Below, one piece after another: positions 10,990 through 24,900 of a DNA stretch of 64,000 nucleotides. Made by a program: the position numbers and the translations under genes. Source of the stretch: Ptychodera flava (lineage: Eukaryota; Hemichordata; Enteropneusta; Ptychoderidae). The stretch is from NCBI RefSeq assembly GCF_041260155.1, contig NC_091931.1, positions 14,224,361-14,288,360 on the forward strand. Reading direction: 5' to 3'. The first letter of the stretch is position 1, and each line of letters opens with the position of its first letter. The notes beneath the pieces are model-generated. The model did not search any database. It saw nothing but the letters and a program-made list of their open reading frames with translations, and was not told the origin of the DNA.

Positions 10990-12520
10990 GTTTTCCCACT
11001 GTCATATCTGAGTGTAACATTTTTTCTTGTCACTGTAAAAAAATTTAAATTGTACAGGTCATTTTACTGGAGCAATGGTCACCCTGTTATCAAAATATTT
11101 ATTTCTCTTTATTCAGTTATTATTTTGTCAAAAAACTTACAGTGTAATCAGTGATAGTGACATTGAATTTCATTCTGTATCTACTGGTTACACCTTTACA
11201 AAAGGAGAGCTAACAATGACATTTTACAGTAATTTTTTTTTGGGGGGAGGGGGGCACATTTACATTAATAATATGAAAGTCACCTACAAGACAGGCTTTG
11301 CACTGACATGTATATGCATGCCTAGGTGATGATTTACAACACTTTCCCACTTCACTAGGTGACATACTTGCAATGCTAGTCTACCACAGACCAGTACGTA
11401 CATGTGTGCACCATGCCTATCACTCAGGCAACATACTACCGGTAGGGTTCAAGTGGTAACTAAGTCTATACAAGCTGAAACACGCTATTTTGTGCAAAAA
11501 TGGAATATCCTCTTGATCATCATTTATTTTGAGACTAATAACCAAATATGTTCAAACTGAATTGCAGTTTTGTGCAAAATAAAACCACAGTCCTCCTCTG
11601 GAATGTCCTGTATCATTAATGGGCTAAATCCAGTGATCTGAACCAGGTCAATTACCATAGACAATGCATGGCAAGCAATACCTAAGCAATAAACCACACC
11701 AAGCGCTGGTATGACTCAAGATTTTGACCAGTTCACGGCATATGTGCATGAGCGATGGCGAGTGCATATTTTCATGTCTCATATTTCACATCTCGACCAA
11801 TCAGATCACAGTATTTAGGCTATCAATATACTGGTATGATACAGTTATGAATATTTAACAATGATGCATCAGGATCATTGGATATAAATACTTTAACAAA
11901 AAAGTCATTAATATAATTTGCATTTACTGATACTACATGTACCAGTATACATATCCCTGCAGGCAGTAGATACCCAGTATCGTACGTTTTGCTTGAATCT
12001 ATTTAAGGTAGTATGCACCTCGAAAGTGAAAGACTTAAACTTTTGCTCTAACTTTCCTCAAGGAATCTTTCAATCATTCTCTTTCAAAATCAAGAATAAA
12101 AATAGGGGGTCACCACGCGAATTTTGGTACTACAGAAACAAATTACCCAAGATTTACCGATATTAGAAATTCAAAATGGCCGCCATCCCTGTGTTAACTC
12201 TATGGAGAAAAATAAAACTTTTTGAATTTCGAAAAACTTTGCCGGTGAAAAGTTTTCTTTTACCAAGAGCTTTAAAATGAACCCCCACATGTGGTATATC
12301 AGAAAAGAATTGTAAAAGTTTGAGAGTCCGAATGTCTGTCCCCGAGGTGCGTTCTACCTTAAGTGTCATTCAAAAGGTCTGATGAAGAAGTAAAACATGT
12401 TAAATTGCGCCTTAAATGATGCTACAGACCACAATGCTAGCCTGCATGTCAGTGTAAGCTCTTCTGTCTACGGTGCAAAATCACTGGAGTTGCTGCGGTA
12501 CTGGCTCCACAGACCACCAC
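10990..12520 (+). repeat. Diverged tandem duplication, unit 2
   Basis: This is the partner of the unit at about 9680-10700. The offset between matching blocks is about 1330 bases on the left and about 1830 on the right. Most of that difference is explained by the 360-bp TTAA-flanked MITE at 12003-12362, which must have inserted after the duplication. Confidence 0.65.
12003..12362 (+). mobile_element. TTAA-flanked MITE, family B, intact copy
   Basis: The 360-bp element has TTAA at both ends and near-perfect inverted repeats, left GGTAGTATGCACCTCG and right the inverse of GGTAGAACGCACCTCGG. TTAA duplication is used by piggyBac and Kolobok transposons. The ends do not start CCC as the local piggyBac does, so Kolobok is possible. 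The interior has the recurrent segments TTCAAAATCAAGAATAAAAA and TTCAAAATGGCCGCCATCC. Diverged copies lie at about 38345, 48700, 53815 and 61960. It has no coding capacity. Confidence 0.8.
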
Positions 12521-12524
12521 ATGC

Positions 12525-13885
12525 TACATGGATTTGCTCGTCCCTTGCATGAAAATATGAAAGTGCAGGGTGGCCAGGTACGACCTGGTGTTGTCACAAG
12601 GGCTGTCTTGATCCACATCTGATGCACGCCAAATGATGTGAAAAACTTCAACACACTTTACTCTATACACCGGTGTAACTTTAACTGTATATTTATTGTT
12701 TTTAGTACAAGAGACCATAGTGTCAATTTGCAACATAATCAACAATACAGTTACATCAAAATTATGATATTACAGTAAACATATCTATAACAGTTAACAA
12801 TATGCTTGAAGTTACTAGGAAGACACAGAAAATTTGGGAGAAATCAATATGGAATGATGTTCATTCTAATGTCTTGATTTTTAGAAAATAATTTACCTTG
12901 AACTAAATATAACAGATACTAGATGCTTTACTTTGTTTATAAGAGCAAATATTAAAGAATATAAAAATACATTTCTCAAAGTTACAGTCTGAACGTGTAT
13001 CTCAATGAGATTATTTTTAATCTTGAGATATGGGGTATTGATGCTGCAATACTGTCTTGAAATGCTGATGAATATGCAAACCCTGAAGGAAAGGTGTTGT
13101 GGCAGGGTTGTGACCCTATACAAAACATTCTCTTTGAGTGGGCGAGAGAAAATGCCACTGGGGACAATTATCTAATCAAATGCCATGTTTTAAATCTTAT
13201 GAATGACTACTGGCCAATCAAATTCTACGTTTTACTAAGGTGGAAAAGACCCCACTTAAAAGAAATACCTCTATCCATTAAGTTTTGGTATGCTACAGCC
13301 CTTTGCAGCTGCACTTGTCCATGGTATTGTACATCTATCGGTACTTCACAAATAATCTACTGCAAAATATCTTCAAAATAGAATTGGGCTCAAAAAACTG
13401 TTGGATTGTTTCTTGAGATGACACAGTAGAATTTACACAATTGTATCATCATAAAGACTATTTGAAAACAGATTATCACACCAAAATAGTCTGCTTGTGA
13501 TTTCTTTGAATGATGTATGAAAATCTCACTTATACTAAGGAATTTCTCATTAAATGGAGTTTAAATGAGGTAATTTTTTTCTTAATTTCACACTTCCCCC
13601 TTACTACAAATAGTAATTGTGACTAATGTAGTGATCCTGTGCTGACAATTTCTTCTCAAAAAATTCAAAACTAATCTCGATAACAAAAAGACTTTGTGTG
13701 ACACCTTGGTCCTCCAGTGGAAGACTAAGGCTGCATTGGGTAATTCATTCTTATCTACTTTGATGTGAATGAGTAGAAAAAAAGGAAAAAAAAAGGAAGG
13801 TAAGAAAGAAAGACCTCACTTGTTCCTCACTGCTAAGAGTTCATATGTGCACTTTTCCTTTTGGGGGAGATTTTCTGTTGACTTC
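12525..13885. other. Intergenic, no gene seen
   Basis: Reading frames of up to 95 codons here have no protein-like features. A purine-rich A/G tract lies near 13775-13812. Nothing else was recognised. Confidence 0.5.
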
Positions 13886-13888
13886 TAG

Positions 13889-14010
13889 ATGAAGTGCCTT
13901 ACTGACTTTGATGTGGGCAAGACTGAATTTGGCCGAACTCTGCTCTTCACACCTTACGACCAGTTTCAGGTCATAGCCAATGGTACCTACAACAGTGTAC
14001 GTTTCAGCAG
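13889..14010 (+). other. Orphan exon-like block
   Basis: The block follows a pyrimidine tract ending TTCTAG and is followed by GTTAAAA, so it has an acceptor and a weak donor. It stays open in one frame for 40 codons reading MKCLTDFDVGKTEFG, then RTLLFTPYDQFQVIANGTYN, then SVRFS. It is GC-richer than its surroundings and looks protein-like. I do not recognise the family and found no partner exons nearby. It may be one exon of a gene with very long introns, or a relic. Confidence 0.3.
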
Positions 14011-14014
14011 GTTA

Positions 14015-17000
14015 AAAATAACCGAGCACGATACAATAATAAAAAATATATAAAAACTCTGCGATGCGGTTTCTTTTTCGAAAGGGTAAGACGATTCTGA
14101 CAACACTTATTCCCTTTTGGACTTATTTTTGTTCAGCCTCCGCGATGTCAGAAGGGGCAGGGATAAGAATCAGTTACGTAAAATGAGCTGTTTCCATGAC
14201 CATTTACACAGGCCTCTGTGAAAATACAAATCAAAATGACAACCGGAAAGGATTACTCACATGCATGACTGTCTAAGAGTCCTTTCGATGACTACCCACT
14301 AAGAAGACAAGAGCATATGAGATGGCAACAGGCCAATCTGTAAGGCTGATCCTAATTTCTTAGCATTATGAAACATCATGTTGACTTACCAATATTCATA
14401 CGGATCTGAAATTCAATTGCTATATGGCAAGGTGCAGGGATTCAAAATTTAGAAACAAAGAGACCGAAATTCCATCATTTAAACTGAAAATTTACACGAA
14501 GTTCTGATATTCTATTGATCCAAACATTCAGAAATATCCATGTACTTGTTGGTGGTTGATTTTTTCCAGAGTCCATATGCTGTCTGAGGGAATGTCATTC
14601 TGATGTTTTACCCGTAATTTTGTTTCCTGGAAGAGAGGTTATCTATGCCGTCCTGAAAAACGACACATGTGGAATTGTTTATCATCAGAAATCTGCTACA
14701 ACTTGCTGGCATATACATATTAATACTGGTACAGAAATAAAACAATGCGGTAAATATAGTGTTGCTCTTCAACTAGTGACAACATAGATATGATGATTCT
14801 ACTATTGCGACTACGTACCATCTGGGCAGCACTACTCTGATGATTGACAGTCCAGCATGGTTCAGAAGACAGAGCCTCATAGACAACTTACAGACAGAAA
14901 CAAAACTGGCGATGAAAACAACAGGACTACAGTCATCTACATGTGAAGCAGAGTTAAATTTGTTTTGAACTTTGATGACGTAAAAATTATTCAATATAAT
15001 ACTTTCAAATGTGTGGACTGAATTTACTTGGTCAGTAACTTCCGAAATGTTGTGGGTTTTTTCAATAAAAGGGATAACGGGACACCGGTTGTCAGAATAA
15101 TCTTTGCAAAAGGCTACCAAATCTCAATGTGGTTAAAACACACAATTTACAAGCCAAGTGTAATGTTACCAAATGCTTTTAGAGGGGAAAAGAATGCTGA
15201 AAAATCCCACTCCAAATCAATCATGCAGCATTGATGAAATGACCCACACAGGAATATGTGTGTAACTTCACCCATAGCGGAAAAAAAAGCAGGCTACAGA
15301 ATCAGAACTCACTCTTTCCCAATATTTTCATTTCCTTTTTCCCACTTCTCTGCATATCACACGTGTAGAAAACATTGCAAGAGTTTGTGTGCTTGGAATG
15401 AATGCCAAGAAATGAGATGAATGAAATTGTGGTACAAAAACACAGTGCTAACGAAAATCTGCAGCATAAACAAATTGTCATTGGTAGTAAAAAATATAAC
15501 ATACAAAATTGAGCATTTTTTTGTTTTAATAAAAAATAACCAAATAACGGTTTACAAATTAATCTTCAGCCTATACTTTAATGCTGCATATATTACAAAA
15601 CAATAAAAAACATGTTATCGTCTAGATCTCCTACATAGGTCTACAGGTTCTATTCTGTTAATTGACACTACTGGGTATACTTGTAACTGAATATTGATGT
15701 GTAGTATAATACGATTGATTTCTTGTATAGATTAAAACTTGTAAGTACGTATAAAGCTCTAGTCTTCTGCCTGCCGTAAAATTGACGGTGACTGATAAAT
15801 ACCCGAAATGAAAGTGGCAGTAATGTTCTGGAAACAAAATTGAAAAAAAATTGCTCCTTCCGTGTTTTTGTTCTGTACTAGCACCATGAAACTTCTGCCA
15901 ATTGGTTTGTCTTTTCAAGTTGGGTGAGTAAAGTTCATGGGTGGGACCGGATTGGGCAAGAAATTGAAATATAAATGTACAAAAACTGAACAAATTTAAG
16001 CATTATCAACTAGTCGACTATAAAAATACACATATTTCTTTATTCTATGATGACAATATGAATGACAGGAAATGACTGTCCACACCTTAATAGCACAGCG
16101 AGTTTTCCAACTACTGTAATGTCTGAATAAATAGAGCATATATGACTATATTATCTGAAAAAGTAAGAAATGCTGTGTTTGAATTTGAAAGGAACAGAGT
16201 CAAAACTGACCATCTACTGCAGCAATCTACTTCATAATTCTACTTTCATGCAGTGGTGAACTTCTATCAAGAAATATTGTGAAACTTGTCTATTTATGCC
16301 TTTTCGTTGTTTTGTGACTTCTTTTCTGAAATTTTTGATAACCTTAACATACTGACCCCTTGCCGTGTGACTGGGTCAAGGGTGACAATCAGAGCATGTA
16401 CATGCATGATTATTATGAGTGCAATACACTGATGGCAATGATAAGCACTACACATGGTGAAAATATGGAACTATGTTAGTCTAATGAAAGAGTGATTTCT
16501 CTTCATGAAGGTTTTCAATTCATGACGGACCCTTGTCCACTATCAGGAGATAGAAAGACTAGATTCAGGCAAACTGCCAAAGCAGTTAATCTATCTCGGC
16601 CTTGAGTTCTGGCATTTGTGCTGTGGGCACTGCTAAAATCATATGGGTACTTACTTGCTGCCTGGCTATTCAGTGATGAAAACATATATAGCAGAGACAA
16701 TCTGAGTGTATATTTCTACCTTCCCAGTGATTTGAAACAAAAATCACCTGCTTTTCCTTGATTTTTAATTAAAGCTGCACCAGTTTACAGTGTCATTTGG
16801 TCATTTTTGAGCAATTTTAATCTTCAATCACACACCACTTTTCATTTCGCCATCCACTCTAAAATTCTTATTTCAGCATAATCGTTCACCCAATTTTATA
16901 TCAGAGGTCAAATTTCCTGTCTTGATAAATCTGACAATAATCCTTTCCACAAACATTTTCTGACAGGATGAAGTTTTCTGTTCACCAAGAGAAAGGCACT

Positions 17001-18285
17001 GAAGCTTAGCTTCTCATTAACTTGTTCGATGAAAACTCAGTCTGTGCAACTTCCAGCCAAGTGTTAATATTAGTGTTAATCACAACGCCATCCATCGTGC
17101 ACTGACTTGTTTGTTAGTTAGATATTAAAGAGTAGTCCTATCATGGTAAAGGAACCATTTCAAGATTACATCACAGTTGGAATTTCACATAGGATTGTCA
17201 AACAGTATCTTAACATGCCTATTTGTAAATCATTTTCACAGAAAAGGAGACCCATCTGGGGAGGAAAGAGTTGTAAATGTGTTAGGGGTGGAGGGAGAAA
17301 ATAAAGAAAGATAGAGAGACAGGATGTCTTCAGCAGTTCTTGGTCATGTGCCGTTCCAGATGCCGTAGACAGCGCACCCAAAGCAGTAGCCGCTACGAAC
17401 GAACATACAGAAATGCTGTGAGAACTGTGTGGTGTTAGTCCCAGCGGTTTTGAAGTTGCCGTGCGGTAGAACAGAGAACTGATTTACAGACTGCAGTCAG
17501 CAGTGTGGGAAACGTGCTGCAACTGCATGAGTAGTTGTTTCTACAAAGCGATACAGAGACATGTATGGTCTGAATAAGCACTCTGAATGCATGTACTGCC
17601 AATGAATAGGGAAAAAAAGTGAATGTGTCTTTCTAGGGTGGTTTAGGACAAAGGCACGCCACACCTGCTTCAACCCCCTCCCTCTCTCTCGTTCTCTCTC
17701 TCTCTCTCTCCCCATCTCTCACTCGCTCTCTCCCTTTCCGTTTGCTTTCCTAACTCTTTGGGTTTAGTATTGCTGTTGACCGCGGCCAAGACCTTGGGAA
17801 GGAACAACTCTGGGGGGGTTTTCTTCACAACCGTGTTAATAGCCTCACCACAAATAGCGGTAATCGCAACTGCACAGTAAGGATAGAAACACAGTATTAG
17901 CACTTCCAAGATTGTCGATTCAAAAGGCAGGTGTGTGGGAATGATTGGGGATGTGTCACGAAAACAGCAGCAAAGTAACACACATCACTGACAGAAGGTG
18001 AGTTTGTTCTCTCAGCCGCCAGTACATATAAAGCTTACATACCACAATGTGCTTGTGACCTAAAAAACACACCATTTTTTTTCTTTTTTACAGGCAGTGT
18101 GACACAGCAAACTTGAGCTTCTTTCTAGGCGACTTGATACAACAAATACAAATAGAAATGCAAAATATATTTAAACAACAAAATATGAAACTATAGCACA
18201 CACAACAGCTTTGGTATTTTGGGTGATTTTCTATGCATGCATGCGTGCATGAGATGAGAAGACTTGCTGTAATCATGCAAACCCA
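14015..18285. other. Intergenic / possible septin 3' flank, no gene seen
   Basis: No convincing coding segment was found on either strand. A CT-rich microsatellite occupies 17682-17732. The rest is AT-rich unique-looking sequence. The rightmost part may belong to the long 3' UTR of the septin gene. Confidence 0.5.
17682..17732 (+). repeat. (CT)n microsatellite
   Basis: A near-continuous CT/TC dinucleotide tract with a few interruptions. On the minus strand it is a GA tract. Confidence 0.85.
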
Positions 18286-18288
18286 TTG

Positions 18289-18294
18289 TTTATT
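18289..18294 (-). terminator. Candidate septin polyadenylation signal
   Basis: AATAAA on the minus strand, about 450 bases downstream of the septin stop codon. Other A-rich variants exist nearby, so this is only a candidate. Confidence 0.3.
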
Positions 18295-18743
18295 AAGTAA
18301 TGTACACCTTTTTTTCTATGCATTTCAAAAAGGGACACCTATGCATATACAGCGACATATAAAAGTTGCATACAGGAATAACTGATGTGTGGTTTTCGAC
18401 TCTCTCAGTAACTATCACTCCATTCTAGGATTGAATTTTTCAATGAGCTTATATCTCAATGTCGATGCACCAATCTCCCTGATGACATGACTTTTTAGCT
18501 CCTGTTTTCTTTATCAAGGAGGAGCTAATCATAAAAAATAATGAATGCTGGGTGGCAATGAAGCCTTGTAAAAAATGGTGGTGCTGCACTGCAAAAAAAC
18601 GTGGGGAAGACGAGGGCAGGGAAGTATTAATTGACAGTTACTGGGAAAGTCAAACTCGTTTTAATCAGCAACATCTGTAGGCAATCCGCAGTGAGCATTT
18701 GGTAGCATACATTGCTTACGTGAATCTATGTAGAGTAACACAA

Positions 18744-18929
18744 TTACTTTTTCTTGCCCTTGATGGTCTGATGGGCAGCTGCCTCTTCAGCGGCCTGCTG
18801 CGCCTGCTGGGCCGCCAGTTTCTTCTTGTTGAACAAGTTGATTTCTTCATCCAACATCTTTCTCTTTTCCTCCATTTTCTTCTTGTCCTCCGTGTGCTGT
18901 TTCTTGAGAGCGTCAAACTTCTCGTGCAG
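18744..18929 (-). CDS. Septin exon 10 (coiled coil and stop)
   Basis: It begins [20 protein letters not shown] and ends [10 protein letters not shown] with a TAA stop. The acceptor GCACAG at 18930-18935 joins it in phase to exon 9. An alternative last exon further downstream cannot be excluded. Confidence 0.9.
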   Translation of the reverse strand: MHEKFDALKKQHTEDKKKMEEKRKMLDEEINLFNKKKLAAQQAQQAAEEAAAHQTIKGKKK

Positions 18930-21900
18930 CTGTGCAATGTCATCGGTACATATAACATAAAAAGTTAGACAGTTTTCGGAAGATTGCCATGAATGTAGCA
19001 GGAAAATCAAGGGTTTGAATTATGCAGGGAACACAAATTTCAAGAAAGATAGGGGCAGAATGAACACTTCATGGGTAACCATGGCGAAAGTTGGACTGAT
19101 TTATCGCAGAAACATGGCAGTAAATACGACAAATTCAAGACATAACCCCTTTACTACCTTGAGTGTCAGACATTCATTCGCATGTTGAATTACCTATACC
19201 TTCAACTGTAGAGAAAGTCCGCCAAGATCGTACATGTTAACATCATCTTTTGTGTATGGTACAACATTAGCATTGGTAGTCAAGGGATAAAGTATTACGG
19301 AACAGAAAAGTTAGAGGGAAGAATGTTCTAGAGGAAGGGAAGACATAGATAAGGAGTTTATAGATTTACAGAGAACAACAGTTCTGGTGGCAGTAGGTAC
19401 ATAACATGCTTCATTTTCTCACCTCTTTCTCAGACATCTTCAACTCTGCTTCTTTTTCCTTGACCCTGACAACAAAGGACTGTCTCATTTCATCCTCCTT
19501 CTGCTGTAGCTGCTGTAAGTGGGTTGACCGCTTCTGCTCGTATGTTTCTTGCAAGCTGAAATATCAACATAGAAAGTCCGTGAGCAAACATCTTTTTGCA
19601 GGGTACTTGGCAAATATGGGAAAAGCGCCCTCTGTCTACAGTTTCCTGTATACCATAGAAAACTCATTTCAAAGCATAAACATAAACAAGATTGAGATTC
19701 TATTGTGATCAAGCAATATCACGGAGAGTACATTTGCATTCAATAACAATGAAAAGCAATTATGTCAATGGGCAACTGGTTTAAGAAATCTTCAAGTTTG
19801 CTGTCAATAACTTATTAAGTAATACATTATATCTACATGCAATATCTCTTGCACTGCTTTCCAACTGAGATAAAAGGAAAAAGCTTATTTTGATTTTCTT
19901 CAGTAAGTTCACTAAATGACTGACATGCTGATACGGTTCAACACACACCGAAGGCGAAAAAGACCTCCAGCAATACAAAACTGCATGAACTTTTTACAGG
20001 CTTTTTTACCTGGTTGGTTTGCCCTCAGGATCACTGTCCATAAATCCCATCTCTTCCAGACGACATCTTCTGTACAGTTCATAGTGACGTGCATGTGTCT
20101 GTTCTATCAGGTCCTCCATGTTTGTTCTGATGAGCATCTCGCGGAGCTTGACAAAGTCACAGTGGCTCTCATTTTCCACTGGAACATGGTTATATGAGGT
20201 GAGCAAAGAGAAAAGTCAGAAACAAAGACCTGACTATAACTGACGTCCAAATAGTGACATGTACCTTACGCGTGGCTCGAACAGAAATTTGTCAATGTAA
20301 TGTCAGATGATGAAGGTGGCCAAGACTGGAATATGCTGTCTCAAAATAATCTCTGTCCAGAAATGACTCATAGTTGCATTGACATAAGCTAATAGTATCT
20401 CTGTTATTGTTTCATTTTCCAAACGCTTTTTCAAGATAGGTTAACCCTTTGCGCCCCACTGCAACAATGTTGCAACATTTTTGCAGAGCCCAGCAGAAAA
20501 TTTGCATACCGGGGTCCCCAAATCCCAAAACTTTCACTCACTGAACACCTCAGTGGAAATACAGTGAACGTATTTTTTTTTAACTTCGCTGTAAATTTCT
20601 TGGTCGGTGTTTTTATGAAATGATTTCTTTTACAGGCAGGAAGAACTTGAAAAATAAAAATAAAATGATTTTCTTATGATAAATATCGCTGTCGTTTTTT
20701 TTTATGTGTGACAGAAATGACTTAGTTGAATAGTTAGAAAATTGTTGAACGTCATGAAACTTTCCTGTGTAAAATTTAAATTTAAACACCTTATCAAAAT
20801 AAACAATCTGGACCAAAGGCTAAACTTATTATGTTATATCTCGGTAACGTAGTTCAATTTTATCATGAATTCTACACTCTGAATTTCTTACCTGAGGCAG
20901 TGTGGCACGTCGGTTACCCTGACGGTAAAGTACTATTTAAAATTTTCTAAAACTTCAGAGACAAGCAAATGTCACGAACGTTCATGAACGCAAAAGTTTT
21001 GGCGACAAAAATAGCCAACGTTTTAAAGTCATTTGAAAGTATAAACGTTTCGAAGCAATAATATATATACAGTACATATCTCCGTGTGAAATCTAGACGG
21101 GGTTCCCCTTCAAGGTCATCAGAGTTCACGTAGACGCTGTTTTGTCTTCATACCGGAAGTCACTCAACGCCGCAAAATTGACGCATGGTACTCCAAAAAA
21201 CACTCGTTCTTACACAGATGGACGTTGCACTGCTTACATCCCCAAGTTGTTTCAACAGGGTAGCCCTTTGGTGTTTTCTTGCCAGTCTTGCTGCATTGCC
21301 GACAACATTTCTTCTTACGCTTCGCGTTCGGAGAGAGTACTTCGCAGATGTGGTTAGCGATGTTGTCGGCGTTGATGCTATTCTCGACTTCTGTGACTTG
21401 ACTTTGCGGCCCGCGCTTCCGACGACTTGTAAAACCGCCAATCAGCTGACTTGCTAGATCAAGGCGATAATCTTTCTGCCGATATCTTCGTCGAGGGTTT
21501 GGTGTATGTGCAATGCTGTACAATATAAAGGCGTTGATGATCATCCGATCGACAAAAAACCAGAACAAGTACTTCCAAAACTTCATGTACTTGTTGTTGA
21601 TCGGGTAGTACGAAGCCATCTGGTCACTGAGGTCGACGCCGCCCATGTACTTATTGTACTCCCTCACCACTGTTGGACGAATATCTCCTTCCCCTTCCTC
21701 TGAACTTCCAGGCCGCCAGGATTGCAGTTGGAACTAAGCAGGGTCACATCACGCTTGTCGTGCCACAAAGTAGCTGTGATTTCACCGCTTGCTCGGTAGA
21801 CGTAGTCACCTGGTTTCAGCTTCGTCGCTGGCTTTGACACTGCAGCCGGAAGTCCTTTACTGTTCTTGCGAACTGTGCTGCAAACGTACGTTTGCCTGTC

Positions 21901-24900
21901 AACAAGTCGACAGCAAGGCGAAGGGAACTGAAGAAATTATCATAGTAAATATGATGTCCTAATCCACAATATCTGCTGGTCAGATCAACAACGACACTGT
22001 AGCCAAGACCATGTTGCGTGTGCTCTCCCTTTCCAGCATACGGGATCATATCGAAGGTATAACCAGTGCGTGGACATGCAGCTGACCAGATTTTAAATCC
22101 CCACTTCACAGGCTTCGCTGGCATATACTGAATCATCGGTGATCGCCCGGCGAATTTACACATAGCTTCGTCAATGGAAATTTCTCTGAAAGGGATGAAC
22201 TTCGTGGGAAATTTAGAACGAAGTTGATCGATCATCGGCCGAACTTTGTACATCTGATCTCTGCCTGGGTCTTGTCGGTCGGGTTCGCCATACGGATCGT
22301 TGACATGAAAATACTGGTTCAACTTCAGGAAACGATTTCGGGACATGACTTTCGCTATCCCCGGTACATGAAGACGGTCGTCCGTTGACCAGTAGTCGCG
22401 TATTTCGGGCAATGAGTGAATACCCATCAAAATGAGAACACCAATATACGCTTTCATCTCATTTCTGTCAACCGGACTCCACTCAGTGTCGACTTTCTGT
22501 GAAAGATCCTGTCTGAACTGCGCGTATTTGTTGGTTTCGCGGACGAGATGATCGAGAAAGTCGTCTGTCATGAACAGTTGGAAAAAATCCAACTGATCAC
22601 CCGTACACCCCAGATTGTGAAATGGGCCAGATTCGTCGCCGTTGAAAGGAAATAAAGTTATTTCGTCACTTGAAGTTTCTGACCACTCCAGATTGGCTAC
22701 AGTAACGTCGTCTGCATGTAGATCTTCGATCAAACGCTGGGCGAGTTCAGCAGGATCGATGTCACTCGCGCTGCCATTTTCCTGTCGATATGTTTCCCTC
22801 GCAATCTCCACTCGCAGTTGTTGTTCAGATATTTCCTCTGCTGTGAAACCTTCAAAATCGCTGTCGGAATCAGAGTCCCCAAAGAAAATGTCCCAAACGG
22901 TGTTGTTTCTCACTTCCGGGGTCGACATATCAAAACAAACTTTAAATAAATGAATATTTAAATCTGTAGAGTTTTCCCACGGTGCGGGGTCGCGTCACTC
23001 AAAGAAAAGTTCAGGTCGTCTGTGTGTGTGGGGCGGGAAAAAATCTTTTATTCATGAAGGGGGCGGGAAAATGTATTCATGTATATGTGATGTCGTAGGC
23101 AAGATGTTGTTAAACGTCATTGAGGCATGTGTAGTCGTCACGACAAAAACTAACGATGTAATCAATCCTTGTTTACTAATTAAAAATGCAGGCCTATTGA
23201 GGCCGTAACGGGATCACTGCACTGCGTTTACACAGGCCGTGTCAGGCCTAACCGGGCGTACGTGAATACAATTAGTGAGGCCGTCTCAGGCCGAATCGGA
23301 GCGCAAAGGGTTAATGCACTGTAATAAATTATTGTATTTTCTCACCCTGTACAACACCCCATGGGTACTGTCTTGCCCTCACAGTTTTATTGCCGACTTT
23401 CACTTCCTCATTACTACCGACAACAGCAAATGGAAGATGGCCCTGTGTGAAATAGGAAAACGTACATGTGAAACACTGCACACCATATTCAATTGCAAAA
23501 ACAGAAGACACCTGTCTATAGATAGACACCAGTCTATGATGAGTGCCAACTCTTGTTTTTGAAGCTATACAACTTCCTAGAGGTGTATATGGGAATGCTA
23601 GCTTGAATGAGATTTACCTTCAAAAGCAATATCTCAGGAAAATACTTGAATTCGCATTTTGCACAAAATTATTTTGATGTGACACAATTGTTGTCAGTGG
23701 CAAAAATTGACTCCTGTCAAAGGAAATTGGATGAAAGTGTCTGTGATTTGCTTTAGTGCTACTGCAATCCCTATAGTTTTTTTTTTCACTATAAGTATTT
23801 TCCTCTGAGAGTCACAACAATATGATGTACAGGAACACAGACATCTACTCACAGATGTTTATATGCTTTTCTCAGTGAATACTTACATTCATTGTTGAGT
23901 TGAGTTCAGCGACCGTTTCATCATCTGTTGGGAACTGGTAGATCTGTACACCATTGCTGACAAGTTCACTCATAATCTGTTCAAAAACACCAATAAAAGA
24001 ATTAGCATATTTTAGCAGTCACCATGACTTCCTGTCACAACACAAGCAGGGTTATTCAGAAAGTTGTTTCATTTCTCGGTACCAGCATTTACAATTGTAT
24101 TCTGAGGATTGCATAAAATTTCTTGTTGAGACCTCTGAAGTCAACTTGGACAAAGTCATTTGACATACACATTGAAAACTCCACAATGGCTGACGCATTG
24201 ATTTGTTGCATGTATTTATCTGTCAAGGGCAGAGACACTGTTGACAGCATCCACATTACAATAGAGTGAATGGGTTGAAGATACAGGATGTCTAGTAGAA
24301 GACAGTGACCGCTGTGTACTCCACTTCCTTGAAGCAGATACCCACAACACTATAGAACTATATGTCAGAACTTGACAATTCAAATAATTTGTTACAGAAC
24401 CCTCTTTGCACAGGAAAGAGTGAGGAAATATGTCTGAAAATGTTTTCAAGTCATGAGTAAATAAAGTTCAAGAGTTTACCACCATTATGGCATGTAATAA
24501 ATCATTTCAATTAATCTTTATTTTTTTTTATAAGTTAAAGCGTCAGTTTCTGTCACATTTGCTGATGTTTTCCCTATTTTTGTTCTCTGTGTCAAATGCA
24601 AGTTCTCATGCTGCTCCCCAAAGCTTGTTGAAACACCTACTACAAAGCTTGCAAACACAGTGCCTTATCATGTAAAATGTACTGTTATTGTTCACACTTG
24701 AATTCTGATTCACTTGTCAACAATAACAATGCAGTCTACAAATGTACAGCCTGGTTGATATGTGGAATACTGCGTATCGTAATATGCTTTCAGGAGTAGT
24801 ACAAGAAACTGTACTTGACATTAAAAACATAAACAGAGATAAAAATACCGTCAATGACGCTGTACCTTCTCTAATGTGTGGCCAGGTCAGGTAATTGGTT

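Noticed and set aside
18699-18968. Plus-strand frame of 89 codons
   Set aside because: It is the antisense shadow of the septin coiled-coil exon, and its Leu-rich translation has no support.
23026-23295. Separate gene or regulatory island right of the transposase
   Set aside because: It is the 5' untranslated and subterminal repeat region of the piggyBac element.
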